Assembly: GCA_903827245.1 (NCBI GenBank) | Contig: CAIKHO010000027.1 | Coordinates: forward strand, 27,221-91,220 | Source: an uncultured Opitutia bacterium | GTDB lineage: Bacteria; Verrucomicrobiota; Verrucomicrobiia; Opitutales; Opitutaceae | Direction: 5' to 3' | Length of the DNA: 64,000 nucleotides | Shown here: positions 8,004 through 17,610 of the stretch, in pieces | Layout: each line of letters starts with the position of its first letter | Position numbering within the stretch: position 1 is the stretch's first letter | The notes under the pieces: model-generated | What the model saw: the letters and a program-made list of their open reading frames with translations, nothing else | What the model was told of the DNA's origin: nothing | Databases searched by the model: none | Position numbers and translations under genes: made by a program

Positions 8004-9377
8004 CTAGCCTCGCGCCACTCGCTCGAGGATTTTCTCGGAGGCCTGGCTGCCCATCTCCATGATCCCGAGATCGAAACTTTCGTTGGGCGCGTGCAAATTG
8101 TCCTCAGGCAGGAACAGTCCCATCATGATGGCGTCGAGCCCAAGTTCCCTTTTCAAGTCGGCGATGAGCCCCACGCTTCCGCCCTCGCGCAGGTACAGCG
8201 GCGCCCTGCCCCACACCTCGGTGACCGCGGCATCCGTGGCCCGAAATGCCCGGGCCAGCACCGGCGACTGGTCCTTGGGCGTGTTGGGGCGGTCCGGCGG
8301 CACCACGACATACGGCGTCGCCTCGTGCTGCTCGGTCAGCTTGAGCTTCAATCCGGGCGGCACTCGATCGCGAACAGCCTGAAAGATCAGTTTTTTCATT
8401 TTCTCCGGGTCCTGATTGGACACGAGGCGGCAGCTGATCTTAACCCGCGCCTTGCTCGGTATGACCGTCTTTGAGCCCTCCCCTTGGTATCCCCCGCCGA
8501 AGCCATTGAATTCCAGCGTGGGCAGGAAGCGAATCGCCTCGAACGGGGTGTAGCCTGTCGGCACGTAAAACCGCTCGATGCCGAGAAATTCCGCATAGTC
8601 CTTTTCCTTCAGCCCGAGCCGCACCAGCTGTTCACGCTCCCACGGCTCCACGTCCCGCACATCGTCATAGAATCCCGGGATATTCACTCGCCCATCGGCG
8701 GCATGCAGCGAGGCGCAAAGCTCCGCGAGCGCCTGGATCGGGTTCAACAGCACGCCACCATGCAGGCCGGAGTGCAAATCGGTGCGCGCATTGGTGAGCT
8801 CCACCTCGAAGCACACCAGCCCGCGCAACCCGACGGTGATCACCATTTGCTCTCGGTTGGGCAGGGCTGTGTCCGATAGAAAAATGAAATCGGCCCCGTC
8901 CAGCTTGGCCCGATGTGCGCGCAGGAAGGCCTTGAAGTTCTGGCTGCCGATTTCCTCCTCGCCCTCGATGACGAAGGTAATGCGCAGCGGCAGTCTGGGG
9001 TCGCGCTCCAGCAGGCGGCCGACCGCCGTGAGGTGGGCCATGAGCGGACCCTTGTTGTCCGCGGTGCCGCGGCCGTACATCCGGCCGTTGCGCACCACCG
9101 GGTCGAACGGTTTCGTCTCCCACAACTCGAGCGGATCGGGCGGCTGGACATCGTAATGTCCGTAGATGATCACATGGGGCCAGCGGGGATCGCTCCCTCT
9201 CTTGGCCACGATCACCGGGTGCAAGGCGGTCGGCACTATCTCGACCGCAAAGCCAATCGAGGTGAGCAATCCCGCCACCCAGTCACGGGCGCCGCGCATT
9301 CCCTCGGCGAAAGCCGGGTCGGCCGAGACGCTGGCATGCCGCACATACTCCTTCAATTTTTCAACAGGATCGAACAT
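8004..9377 (-). CDS. M20-family metallo-dipeptidase
   Basis: This zinc peptidase of 457 residues probably cleaves dipeptides or similar amide bonds in the cytoplasm; no signal peptide is visible. The metal site residues are in YGHYDVQPP (H74, D76), GTADNKGPL (D107) and the general base region EGEEEIGS (138-145). An inserted dimerisation domain lies in the middle, and the C-terminal half repeats the catalytic lid, with a late metal His in NLHAPNE. Length and motif order match the PepV/CNDP-like subgroup. It converges on pal with a shared terminator. The exact substrate cannot be told from sequence. Confidence 0.9.
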   Translation of the reverse strand: MFDPVEKLKEYVRHASVSADPAFAEGMRGARDWVAGLLTSIGFAVEIVPTALHPVIVAKRGSDPRWPHVIIYGHYDVQPPDPLELWETKPFDPVVRNGRMYGRGTADNKGPLMAHLTAVGRLLERDPRLPLRITFVIEGEEEIGSQNFKAFLRAHRAKLDGADFIFLSDTALPNREQMVITVGLRGLVCFEVELTNARTDLHSGLHGGVLLNPIQALAELCASLHAADGRVNIPGFYDDVRDVEPWEREQLVRLGLKEKDYAEFLGIERFYVPTGYTPFEAIRFLPTLEFNGFGGGYQGEGSKTVIPSKARVKISCRLVSNQDPEKMKKLIFQAVRDRVPPGLKLKLTEQHEATPYVVVPPDRPNTPKDQSPVLARAFRATDAAVTEVWGRAPLYLREGGSVGLIADLKRELGLDAIMMGLFLPEDNLHAPNESFDLGIMEMGSQASEKILERVARG

Positions 9378-9454
9378 CCGCCCACCGTGGGCAAAAAGCC
9401 GGCAGCGGGCTAGTCCGAAAACAGCCTGGGGCCTGCCCTGTTTGGACCGCTGGT

Positions 9455-9910
9455 TCAGCGGGCCGGAGCCGCCAGCACCACTTCCACGGCGGCCAGCGCC
9501 GCGTTCGTCGCCGGCGGAGCGTTAAACACCGCGTAAACCACCCCGATCAGGTTGCGGGCGGTCACGAGTGTGCTGTCCGGTCTGCCGTTAGCCTCGCCCT
9601 TGACCCGCCAGCCGCCGGCCACGGCTGCGACCAGCCGGTGCGCGATGGTCTCGCCGAAGCGGTTTCGATAGACAATCACCATACCCGGGTAAAGGCGCTC
9701 GACCGGAATCGACTTCACCACCACCACCGCGCCGTCATCGAAAAAGGGCAGCATCGAAGCACCCTGCACACGCATCACCCGCAGTCCGGCATGGGCGGAT
9801 GCCAGCTTACAGGCATCCCCCAGGGGATCGGCCGTCCCCTCGCACCGGGCCACCGGATTAGCGGCCAGTGCCAGGATGAAAACGAGCCACGTGATGCCGC
9901 AGGCTTTCAT
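9455..9910 (-). CDS. Signal-peptidase-like S24/S26 protein, Ser/His type (copy 2)
   Basis: The 151-residue protein begins with a hydrophobic signal or anchor (ITWLVFILALAANPV). It then has the boxes GASMLP (Ser52), DDGAVVVVK, GMVIVYRN, IAHRLV (His91) and GEANGRPD (105-112). It lines up with the protein at 6026-6526 through the pattern G-x-SM-P, DG, GM-x-VY-x-N, AHRLV, GWR, N, PD, T-x-x-NL-x-G-x-VYA. As in that copy, His stands where LepB has Lys. It follows purH on the same strand after 161 bases and precedes the dipeptidase gene. Activity and substrate are unknown. Confidence 0.7.
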   Translation of the reverse strand: MKACGITWLVFILALAANPVARCEGTADPLGDACKLASAHAGLRVMRVQGASMLPFFDDGAVVVVKSIPVERLYPGMVIVYRNRFGETIAHRLVAAVAGGWRVKGEANGRPDSTLVTARNLIGVVYAVFNAPPATNAALAAVEVVLAAPAR

Positions 9911-10054
9911 ATACTTGGTATCCAGCCTAAACCATGCTGCGGAATTGCGGGCTGGATCGGCTCGGCATGAAGCAGCCGGAAAGGATAGCGGAGATTTTTC
10001 ATCGTCACGAACTCCACCACCGCCGCATCCGGGCCTCGTGGCAAAGCTGGAATT

Positions 10055-10070
10055 GTAACGCGTGCGTTAC
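10055..10070. repeat. Short palindrome downstream of purH
   Basis: GTAACGC, GT, GCGTTAC is a perfect 7-bp inverted repeat with a two-base centre. It lies directly after the purH stop on the minus strand. No T-run follows, so a classic terminator is unlikely; a protein-binding palindrome is possible. Confidence 0.4.
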
Positions 10071-10071
10071 T

Positions 10072-11622
10072 TCAATGCCTGAAGTGGCGTATGCCGGTGA
10101 AGACCATCGCCATGCCGCGTTCATCGGCGGCCTTGATCACTTCCTCGTCCCGGATGGCCCCGCCGGGCTGGATGGCCGCGGTGGCGCCGGCGTCAGCGGC
10201 CGCAATGAGTCCATCCGCAAACGGGAAAAGCGCTTCGCTCGCGACAGCGGAGCCCTTGAGGCTGAGACCCGCTTCGCCGGCTTTCCACACGGCGATGCGC
10301 GAGCTGTCCACCCGGGCCATCTGGCCTGCCCCGACACCCAGCGTCTGCTCTCCGCGACAATAGACAATGGAGTTGGATTTCACGTGCTTGCCGACCTTCC
10401 ACCCAAACAACAGGGCCGCCCATTCCTCCTCCGTGGGCTGGCGCCTGGTCACCACCCTGAAATCCGCCACCTTGCCGAGGGTGCGGTCGCGATCCTGCAC
10501 CAGCACTCCGCCGACCACGGAACGGATCTCCTGCAATGCGTCCGCGCCCAATCCTTCCTTCACAATCATCAGACGGAGATTTTTCTTCTTCCCGAAGATC
10601 GCGAGCGCCTCGTCGCTGAAACGCGGCGCGATGATCACTTCCGTGAAGATCTCGGCAATGATCTTTGCCAGCCCGCCATCCAGCGTGTTGTTCACGATGA
10701 TGATGCCGCCAAAGGGCGCCTGCTTGTCGGTGGCGTAGGCCTTCTCCCAGGCCTCGAGGAGGCTGTCCGCACTGGCAACCCCGCAGGGATTCGTGTGCTT
10801 GAGAATCGCGACCGTCGGGCGCTCGAACTCGCCGATGAGGTAGGTGGCCGCCGTGATGTCGAGAATGTTGTTATAGCTGAGCTCCTTGCCTTGCAGCTGC
10901 TGAAAGTGCTCGTGAAACGTGCCGTAGAGGGCCGCCTTTTGATGGGGGTTTTCCCCGTAGCGCAGCGACTGCGCCTTCTTCCAGGAAAACGAAAGCGTGC
11001 CCGGAAATCCGCCCAGCGCCTCCAAATCGGGTTCATCCGCCTGCGTCTCGAGGTAACGCGCGATCGCCGCGTCGTAGCTGGCCGTGCGCTGGAAAACCTT
11101 GAGCGCCAGCCGGCGCCGCAGGGCCAGCAGGCCGTCGGCGGGTCCCTCCATCGCGGCCAGCAGCGGGACATAGTCGGCCGGATCGCACACCACGCTCACG
11201 CTCTCGTGATTTTTTGCGGCGCTGCGCAGCATGGACGGTCCGCCGATATCGATGTTCTCGATCGCCTCCTCGAGATGGACCCCGGGTTTCGCCACGGTCT
11301 GTTCGAAGGGATAAAGATTCACGACGACGAGGTCGATGAGCTCGATGCCATTGGCCTGGGCCTGGGCCAGATGATCCGGCTTGTCGCGCCGGCAGAGCAG
11401 GCCGCCATGAATCTTGGGATGGAGCGTCTTGACCCGCCCTTCCATGATCTCGGGGAACCCGGTGTGCCGGCTCACCTCGGTGACCGGCAGGCCTTTATCG
11501 GCGAGCAGCTTCGCGGTGCCGCCGGTGGAGAGCAGTTTGTAGTCGTGCTGCCGGACTAGCGCCGTGGCGAATTCGACCAGGCCGTGTTTGTCGCTGACGG
11601 AGAGAAGTGCCAGTTTAGCCAT
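10072..11622 (-). CDS. purH: Bifunctional AICAR formyltransferase/IMP cyclohydrolase
   Basis: PurH carries out the last two steps of IMP synthesis in the cytoplasm. The 516-residue product begins with the MGS-like cyclohydrolase domain ([45 protein letters not shown]). The formyltransferase domain follows, with [16 protein letters not shown] and KHTNPCG. I chose the ATG at 11622 because it matches the family N-terminus; an upstream in-frame start would add 48 unrelated residues. Length is normal. The other purine genes are not in the window. Confidence 0.96.
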   Translation of the reverse strand: MAKLALLSVSDKHGLVEFATALVRQHDYKLLSTGGTAKLLADKGLPVTEVSRHTGFPEIMEGRVKTLHPKIHGGLLCRRDKPDHLAQAQANGIELIDLVVVNLYPFEQTVAKPGVHLEEAIENIDIGGPSMLRSAAKNHESVSVVCDPADYVPLLAAMEGPADGLLALRRRLALKVFQRTASYDAAIARYLETQADEPDLEALGGFPGTLSFSWKKAQSLRYGENPHQKAALYGTFHEHFQQLQGKELSYNNILDITAATYLIGEFERPTVAILKHTNPCGVASADSLLEAWEKAYATDKQAPFGGIIIVNNTLDGGLAKIIAEIFTEVIIAPRFSDEALAIFGKKKNLRLMIVKEGLGADALQEIRSVVGGVLVQDRDRTLGKVADFRVVTRRQPTEEEWAALLFGWKVGKHVKSNSIVYCRGEQTLGVGAGQMARVDSSRIAVWKAGEAGLSLKGSAVASEALFPFADGLIAAADAGATAAIQPGGAIRDEEVIKAADERGMAMVFTGIRHFRH

Positions 11623-11774
11623 GAAAACCGCGTTTGTGCGCGGCAGAGCGGCACGCAGCAAGGAGAAAGCCGAGCCGCCCGGGACCGCATTCGGGGGACA
11701 CGCGGCGTTGGGCCCGGATCGTACCAACCCGCGAAGCCGCTTGCCGCCGCGGTAATCCCGCGTCACTTACCGGC

Positions 11775-12173
11775 GTGGCTTGTTGCTCCCAGGAACTTCC
11801 CGGCCTCACGGCCCGGCTCGATAAACTCTGCTATCATCATGGCGGAGTGAGCCTGCCCGCGGACAAACCCCACGCCTTTGTCTATTTCATCACGATCCAC
11901 AATGCCAGCGAGCACACCGTCACCCTGCTCGGTCGCAAATGGGTCATTCTCCATGCGGATGGCACCCGCCTCGTAATCGAGGGCGACCGGATCGTCGGAG
12001 AGACGCCCCGCCTCGCTCCGGGCGAACAGTTTTCCTATAACAGTTATCACGTTTCCGGCTGCGATGCCCGCGCCGAGGGCAGCTTCCATGGCGTCGACGA
12101 GTTGGGGCGGAAAATCCATGTGCTCCTGCCCTCGTTTGAAATGACCGTGCCAGCGGGCGGCGCAGGTGAATGA
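11775..12173 (+). CDS. apaG: ApaG/DUF525 domain protein
   Basis: The product shows the ApaG fold signature: AFVYFITIHNAS, LLGRKWVILHADG, then the glycine-rich VGETPRLAPGEQFSYNS and a final EMTVPAG. ApaG proteins are small, fibronectin-type beta-sandwich proteins of about 125 residues linked to Co/Mg homeostasis in enterobacteria; their biochemical role is unclear. A GTG start at 11775 gives 132 residues, the usual size. No ATG exists in frame close to the domain. It is divergent from purH. Confidence 0.8.
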   Translation: MACCSQELPGLTARLDKLCYHHGGVSLPADKPHAFVYFITIHNASEHTVTLLGRKWVILHADGTRLVIEGDRIVGETPRLAPGEQFSYNSYHVSGCDARAEGSFHGVDELGRKIHVLLPSFEMTVPAGGAGE

Positions 12174-12367
12174 GCCTTTCGGTGCGGCATTGAGTCCGGC
12201 CAGTTTCGTCGTGGCACCAAGTGCCACGCACTGAGCCATCGACACAACCTGCCAACCGGCGTTTCCGGAGCGGCCAGGCTTCATTCCGGACATTTCCGGC
12301 CTGCCCGGAACCCGTTTAAATTTGGTTCTCGTTCTCAGCCCCTTTCTCGTCTTCTTTGATCCCTTGA

Positions 12368-13726
12368 ATGAAGTTAACTGACCTGAACCGCGACGGCGGC
12401 ATTGGTGCCAACTCGCTGTTCCTCCAGCTTGGCGACGTCAACATCCTGATCGACTGCGGCCTCAACCCGAAAAAGGTGGGCCGCGCGGCGACCCCCGATC
12501 TCGGCCTGCTGCGGGACAAGAGGCTCGATCTCATCATCGTCACGCATTGCCATCTGGACCACATTGGCAGTCTGCCCGTGGTGATGCGCGAGCATCCGGA
12601 CGCGCCGGTGATCATGACGACGTCCAGCCGCATGCTGGTCGAGCGCATGCTCCACAACTCCGCCAACGTGATGATGCGCCAGCGCGAGGAGGAGGATATT
12701 CCTGATTATCCGCTTTTTACCCACGATGAAATCGACCGCTGCGGCAAACGGCTGACCGGGCTGCCCTTCGGCCACGCCAAGAAATTCCGTGGCCACAAGG
12801 ACGAGGTCGAGGTGATCTTCCACCCCGCCGGGCATGTGGCCGGGGCCGCGGCCGTCGAGCTCCGCCACAAGCACCGCGCAATCTTCATCACGGGAGACGT
12901 GCTCTTCACGGACCAGCGGACCCTCCAGGGTGCGAAGTTTCCCGCCGGGCACTTTGACACACTCATCACCGAGACCACACGCGGCAACACGGAGCGTCCC
13001 GCCGACAAGGGCCGGAGCGCGGAAATGACGCGCCTCGTCGCCAGCATCAACGACACGATCCAGCGCGGCGGCTCCTTCCTCATTCCCGTCTTTGCGCTGG
13101 GCCGCATGCAGGAGGTCCTGACAATCATTCACGACGCCCGGAAATTCGGCAAACTCGTCGAATGCCCGATCTTTGCCTCGGGGCTGGGCATGGACCTGGC
13201 CGACTACTTTGATGAAATCAGCCGGAAGACGCGCCACCTCCAGTTCAGCCGCAGCATCATCAAAGACCTCAAGATCAAGCCCACGCCCCGCAAGCTTAAC
13301 CCCGGCGAGGACCCGCAGCAGAATGCGCTCTACATCATCAGCTCCGGCATGCTGGTCGAGCGCACGCCGAGCTACACCCTCGCGTCCGGGCTGCTCGGCC
13401 ACGCGCGCAATACCATCGGCTTTGTCGGCTATTGCGATCCCGACACCCCCGGCGGCAAGCTGCTCGCGGCCAAGACGGGCGACACGTTTGTCTTCGAATC
13501 GGCGCACGTGAAGGCCAAGATCAAGGCCCGCGTCGAGCGCTTCGAGCTGAGTGGACACGCGGACCGCGAGGAATTGCTGGAATTCGCCGTGCAAACCGGT
13601 GCCCGCAGCATCGTCCTCACCCACGGCGACCCGCCCGCCCGCGCCTGGTTCACCGAGCAGCTCGCCGAGCTCGCGCCCCAGAGCAAGGTATTGGATCCGG
13701 TGCCGCTGAAAACCTATCTGGTCTAA
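12368..13726 (+). CDS. Beta-CASP metallo-beta-lactamase-fold RNA-processing-type protein
   Basis: The 452-residue cytoplasmic protein has the metallo-beta-lactamase metal site THCHLDHIGS (H60, H62, D64, H65), GHVAGAAAVEL and ITGDVLFTD. A beta-CASP domain follows (LIPVFALGRMQEVL) and then the RNA-specificity motif region with ELSGHADREELLEF and LTHGDPPAR. Relatives are CPSF73-like exo/endoribonucleases; RNA is therefore the probable substrate. The leader before the ATG is pyrimidine-rich with no Shine-Dalgarno sequence. Its TAA is the first triplet of a long palindromic repeat element. Confidence 0.88.
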   Translation: MKLTDLNRDGGIGANSLFLQLGDVNILIDCGLNPKKVGRAATPDLGLLRDKRLDLIIVTHCHLDHIGSLPVVMREHPDAPVIMTTSSRMLVERMLHNSANVMMRQREEEDIPDYPLFTHDEIDRCGKRLTGLPFGHAKKFRGHKDEVEVIFHPAGHVAGAAAVELRHKHRAIFITGDVLFTDQRTLQGAKFPAGHFDTLITETTRGNTERPADKGRSAEMTRLVASINDTIQRGGSFLIPVFALGRMQEVLTIIHDARKFGKLVECPIFASGLGMDLADYFDEISRKTRHLQFSRSIIKDLKIKPTPRKLNPGEDPQQNALYIISSGMLVERTPSYTLASGLLGHARNTIGFVGYCDPDTPGGKLLAAKTGDTFVFESAHVKAKIKARVERFELSGHADREELLEFAVQTGARSIVLTHGDPPARAWFTEQLAELAPQSKVLDPVPLKTYLV

Positions 13727-13860
13727 ACCGGGACTATGTAGTTGGACCGCAGCGATCGATGTAGCCGCCGAGATAACGTGGCTGAGTTTGAGCCACGCAT
13801 CCCAGTCCAGCCTCGTTATCTCAGCTGCCACGTTCAACTGCATCGTTTCAGCTAAACCGG
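13724..13860. repeat. Long imperfect palindrome, family A copy 1
   Basis: The element begins at the TAA stop of the beta-CASP gene (TAAACCGGGACTATGTAGTT) and ends with ACTGCATCGTTTCAGC. Inside, GCCGAGATAACGTGGCTG pairs with CAGCCTCGTTATCTCAGC. Similar elements are at about 30.2, 38.9 and 51.5 kb. It lies between two genes on the plus strand. No open frame of note was seen in this gap. Confidence 0.75.
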
Positions 13861-13981
13861 GGTGGCTTGCGCCGCTGCCACTTCGCGCTGGAAAGAGTCG
13901 GTGAGAGTTGCGGAAATCAGCCGGTGCGAAGGGCGGGCAAGCCATCCCGCTCCCGGCCCCTCCATTTCCGATTTCCCTGTC

Positions 13982-14533
13982 ATGAAAACCCGCCTTGCCC
14001 TGCTTCTACTGACGACTCTGCTGTCCGCCGATTTCCTTTCCGCCGCCACCCCGACGCCGGACGAGGCGCTGGCCGCCATCAAGACCCTGGACGAGCACCT
14101 GCTGTCGGATGCCGCCACCAACGCCGCCAAGGTGATCACCCAGTTTGCCCAGCAGAGCAAGCAGGTGACCTTGACCCTCGGGGCCGATACCACGCCGTGG
14201 CTGCTCGAAAGCCCCACTCCCGACAAGGAGACACGCGCAGTCAATGCGCTCCTGCTCGGGGTCTACATTGCCGGAAACACGAAGGCCCAGCTGGCGGCGA
14301 AGAAGGCCGAGGATGACCCCTACTCCGGCTGGCTCGCGGTGATTCACGCCTATCCCGTGCTTCAGGCCGCAAACAAATTTTCCAGCCCTTCGATAGAACG
14401 CTTCATCCGTCAGGAGGCAGCAGGCCGGCTGAAGCAGCATGCCGAGGACGTTAAACTTAAGAATCTGAAGGCAGACCAGGCCGCAGAGGCCAGCCCCGCG
14501 AGGATTGTGGTTCCGACCTTTCAAAAACCATAG
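13982..14533 (+). CDS. Exported protein of unknown function
   Basis: The 183-residue product has a clear signal peptide (MKTRLALLLLTTLLSADFLSA, cleavage near AAT). The mature part is mostly alpha-helical with Ala/Lys-rich segments, for example SDAATNAAKVITQFAQQSK, and contains WLLESPTPDKETRAVN and AYPVLQAANKF. I do not recognise a domain. The start at 13982 is chosen because it begins the signal peptide; the leader before it is pyrimidine-rich. It is convergent with the inositol-phosphatase family gene. Confidence 0.7.
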   Translation: MKTRLALLLLTTLLSADFLSAATPTPDEALAAIKTLDEHLLSDAATNAAKVITQFAQQSKQVTLTLGADTTPWLLESPTPDKETRAVNALLLGVYIAGNTKAQLAAKKAEDDPYSGWLAVIHAYPVLQAANKFSSPSIERFIRQEAAGRLKQHAEDVKLKNLKADQAAEASPARIVVPTFQKP

Positions 14534-14536
14534 GCT

Positions 14537-14556
14537 GGCCGGACTGTAGTCCGGCC
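14537..14556. terminator. Intergenic hairpin between convergent genes
   Basis: GGCCGGACT, GT, AGTCCGGCC is a perfect 9-bp palindrome that starts 4 bases after the stop of the upstream gene. There is no T-run, so it may be a transcript-stabilising hairpin or a small REP-like repeat rather than an efficient terminator. Confidence 0.5.
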
Positions 14557-14625
14557 GTCGAACCGGGGAAGCGAGGGTGCTGGGCTCCCTGTTCTTGATA
14601 TCGGCCCTTAACGCGCGGGCGATGG

Positions 14626-15426
14626 CTACATTTTCATCAACTGCTCCAGCCTCGTGCACATCGCCGGGCTGCCCGCGACATAGATGATGCGCTTCATTTT
14701 CAGGTCGAATTGCCGCATCGGCAGCTGCTCACCATTCAGGAAATGCACTTCGCCTCCGGTGGCGAGCACGAGCGGGATGGCGGCGGCCAGGTCCCAGATC
14801 TTCACATTGTAGTCGACGCAGCCGTCGAGGAGGCCTGCCGCCACATAGGCCAGGTGCAGCGTGGCGCTGCCGAGGCCGCGGATCTTGAACTGCGACAGCA
14901 CGCCACTCGCCATCGGCATGAGTGTCTTGTCAAAAGGGCTGTGAAAACCGATGAGCGTCTCCTTGTGGGGTGGCGCCGTCGCCACTTTTGCGGGCCGGTC
15001 TCCATCCCACATCCCGAAGCCGGGACCACCCTGCATGAGCGTGCGCCGGCCCAGATCGTAAACCACGCCATAGACCGGCTGGCCGGCTTCCATCAGGCCC
15101 AGGGAAATGGCACAGTGCGGAATGCCGAGGGCAAAGTTGTTCGTGCCGTCGATGGGATCGAGGACCCAGCAAAAGCGCGCCGTCACCGGGATCGGCGCAT
15201 CCGTATCGGCCAGCTCCTCGCTGAAAAACTGATCGTCGGGGAATTGCGCCCGCAGCTCCCGGAAGATATTTTCCGAGATGGCGATGTCGACGGCCGTGAC
15301 CCGGGTGCCGTCGCTTTTCCATTTGCTCTCGGCGCGCCCGAACTCGCGGTGCAGGAGGTCGGTCTGGGCCATGACCGCGCCCTTTGCGGCGGCGATGCGG
15401 GCAACAAGTTCGGGGGATGACGGCAT
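14626..15426 (-). CDS. Inositol monophosphatase-family phosphatase
   Basis: The 266-residue enzyme belongs to the Mg-dependent, Li-sensitive sugar phosphatase family (inositol-1-phosphatase, histidinol-phosphatase HisN). Metal ligands are in FFSEELAD (E70, E71), LDPIDGTNNFALG (D90, D93) and KIWDLAAAIPLV near the C-terminus. These residues are all present, so it should be active. The choice between inositol phosphate, histidinol phosphate and fructose bisphosphate cannot be made from sequence; there are no his genes here. It is convergent with the upstream exported protein. Confidence 0.9.
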   Translation of the reverse strand: MPSSPELVARIAAAKGAVMAQTDLLHREFGRAESKWKSDGTRVTAVDIAISENIFRELRAQFPDDQFFSEELADTDAPIPVTARFCWVLDPIDGTNNFALGIPHCAISLGLMEAGQPVYGVVYDLGRRTLMQGGPGFGMWDGDRPAKVATAPPHKETLIGFHSPFDKTLMPMASGVLSQFKIRGLGSATLHLAYVAAGLLDGCVDYNVKIWDLAAAIPLVLATGGEVHFLNGEQLPMRQFDLKMKRIIYVAGSPAMCTRLEQLMKM

Positions 15427-15525
15427 GTCACGCCACCAAACACGCGATTCCCCTCAAATCCAAACGGATTCTACGCCGTAACGGCAAGATGGCGGAATTG
15501 ATATCACCGCGCCCACTAATAATCC

Positions 15526-16080
15526 CTAAGCGTAATCGTAGAGCTTGGGATCGCGGCGGGGCAAAGGCCGGCGAACCTTGAGGCGCGGTCTCGGCTCCTT
15601 CGGATCCGGTGGTGGCGGCCCACCCGTGCCATCGCCATTCGGATCCTCCCGGTTGCCGTCCGGCCCGCCTCCCAATTGCTCCTCCAGCGCGTCGGGATCG
15701 GCCCCCTCCTCCAGCTTTCGCACGACCTCCTCCATTTCCCCCTCGATTTTTTCTCCGGTGAGCTCAGCCATCCGCCGCATCATCCGGCCCATCGCGCGCG
15801 GATCGTTTTCATCCACGCTGGAAAATTCCTTCTCCATGGCACCCATCGCCGATTCCATTCGCGCATCCTCGGCCGTTTCACCCGGGGCCGCCTTTTCCTG
15901 AGGGCCCTCCTCCCCGGCCTTCTTTCCGCCGCCCGTGACGGCAAACGGGGAAAGCATCTTTACCATCCGGTGGCGCGGATTGTGGGGGCACCTCGGCGTG
16001 GTTTTCCCCTGGGCCAGTGTCTTGGCGAAAAACTGGTAGATGGCATGATGCTCCGGGCAGTAATATTCGTAGATCGGCAT
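15526..16080 (-). CDS. FmdB-like zinc-ribbon protein with acidic/proline-rich tail
   Basis: The 184-residue product starts MPIYEYYCPEH and has a second pair in RCPHNPRHRMVKML. This resembles the FmdB-type putative regulatory zinc ribbon, with His replacing some Cys ligands. Residues 50-130 are charged and helical (EDARMESAMGAMEKEFSS, MGRMMRRMAELTGEKIEGEM). The tail is Gly/Pro-rich and then Arg-rich and basic. It is much longer than typical FmdB (60-110 residues). Function is unknown. Confidence 0.7.
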   Translation of the reverse strand: MPIYEYYCPEHHAIYQFFAKTLAQGKTTPRCPHNPRHRMVKMLSPFAVTGGGKKAGEEGPQEKAAPGETAEDARMESAMGAMEKEFSSVDENDPRAMGRMMRRMAELTGEKIEGEMEEVVRKLEEGADPDALEEQLGGGPDGNREDPNGDGTGGPPPPDPKEPRPRLKVRRPLPRRDPKLYDYA

Positions 16081-16260
16081 GACAGGAAGGCGGTGAAGTT
16101 TGGAATACTGGCGGTAAAAAAAAGAAAAGCGAATACCTCCGGTCTGTAGGATCGGGCAGACGGAGTGCGGAAACTCCCCGTGTCAACGATTGGATGTCCC
16201 CCGTTGTGGCGTGGGCTCGGACTGCAGCCGCCACGTTCCGAAACACGGGCTGCGCCACCG

Positions 16261-17454
16261 TCATTCATTACCAGGGGCCTCCCTGGGCGGTCGGACTCCG
16301 AGCTGATGACCGTGCTGGACCACGCTGGCACGCCCGCGGTCATTCAGGCGGTCGAGTACATCCGCAAGGCGCCGGCGCTTGTCATCGGCCTGGGCAAAGA
16401 TTTCCAGCTGGGCCGGGCCATCCTCAACACTGGAAAACCGCACGCTGACCAGCCGGAGCGCCCGGGGCTTTCTCCAGGCGGCACGCAGCAGCGGTCCCAC
16501 GAGCGGATAAAATGACGCTTCAATATCCGTGGCGACATCGAGACTTCGCCCATGGCTCTCCTGCGAGAAATCCGGGTAGCGGATCTTGACCGTCATGGTG
16601 CGCACCCGCTTCCGGTCGGCGCGGATCGCAGGCATAAGTTCATCGATCATGCGCTTGGCGACCTGCTCGATGGCGGCAACCTCACCGATATCCTCGGCAA
16701 AGGTCTCCTGTTGCGAATAGCTTTTGGCGTCTTCGCGATCGATCTCGACCGATCCGGAGTCGATCCCCTTGGCCATGGCGAGCATCTCCCGCCATCCGGC
16801 ACCAAAAATAGCCCGCAATTCATCTTCCGGCCCGGCGGCGAGGTCGCCGATCAATCGGATTCCATGTCGCTCCGCCAGCGCCGCCTCGGTTTTCGGCCCC
16901 ACCCCGGGCAGTTTGCCGATTCCCAACGGGGCGAGAAACCCGGCTTCCGTTCCAGGTGGCACGACCACAAACCCCCGTGGCTTGCGCAGTTTTGAAGCGA
17001 TCTGCGCCACCAGCTTGTTCGTCGCGATGCCGAATGAAACCGTGATTTGCAGCTGGTCCCAGGTCTTCTGCTGCAGGCGGCGGACCGCCATCTCGATTTC
17101 CTCCGAGCTCTTGAAGCCACACGGGCTCAGGTCAAGATACCCCTCGTCGATCGAGTTGCGCTGCACCTGCGGCGTGAGTGTCTCGCAGATTTCAAACATT
17201 TGGCGCGAGTATTGGCCGTAAAGCCCGGAACTGTGCGAAACGAGGATCAGGTCCGGGCAAACGCGCAGCGCCCGGGTCGTGGGCATCGGGGTGTAGACAC
17301 CGCAGGCCCGCGCCTCATAGCTGGCGGAGGAGATGATGCCGCGCTGCCGGCCGCCCACCGCGACCTTTTTGCCCCGCAGTTCAGGCTTCAATGCCTGCTC
17401 GACGGACACGAAAAACGCGTCGGCATCAAGATGAACGATCATGGGCAGTGGCAC
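16261..17454 (-). CDS. dinB: DNA polymerase IV (Y family)
   Basis: This error-prone translesion polymerase of 397 residues has the catalytic carboxylates in HLDADAFFVSVEQ (D10) and SIDEGYLDLS (D103, E104). It also has the ISSASYEARACGVYTPMP palm/finger segment, a helix-hairpin-helix (GIGKLPGVGPKTEAALAERHGI) and the little-finger domain. The C-terminus ends GVRPPREAPGNE without an obvious clamp-binding QxxLxLF motif. The ATG at 17454 or the next one four codons later may be used. It stands alone on the minus strand. Confidence 0.95.
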   Translation of the reverse strand: MPLPMIVHLDADAFFVSVEQALKPELRGKKVAVGGRQRGIISSASYEARACGVYTPMPTTRALRVCPDLILVSHSSGLYGQYSRQMFEICETLTPQVQRNSIDEGYLDLSPCGFKSSEEIEMAVRRLQQKTWDQLQITVSFGIATNKLVAQIASKLRKPRGFVVVPPGTEAGFLAPLGIGKLPGVGPKTEAALAERHGIRLIGDLAAGPEDELRAIFGAGWREMLAMAKGIDSGSVEIDREDAKSYSQQETFAEDIGEVAAIEQVAKRMIDELMPAIRADRKRVRTMTVKIRYPDFSQESHGRSLDVATDIEASFYPLVGPLLRAAWRKPRALRLVSVRFSSVEDGPAQLEIFAQADDKRRRLADVLDRLNDRGRASVVQHGHQLGVRPPREAPGNE

Positions 17455-17610
17455 GGGATGAAAGTCTCAGGCAAAGACCGCGCGCCGGAAAGTGGGAAAT
17501 AGCGCACCTACCCCGGTCGCCCCGGAGTTGGCCCGACGGCCGCATCTACGACGATCCGGTGAATTTTTCAGCGAAGGAAACAATTTGGCGGGAAGCGCGT
17601 CAAAACCCGG

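Noticed and set aside
9934..11559. Open frame of 541 codons on the plus strand
   Set aside because: It is antisense to purH over nearly its whole length, shows no known motif and has the composition expected from a shadow frame in G+C-rich DNA.
12374..13945. Open frame of 523 codons on the minus strand
   Set aside because: It is antisense to the beta-CASP gene, with low-complexity sequence and no motif.
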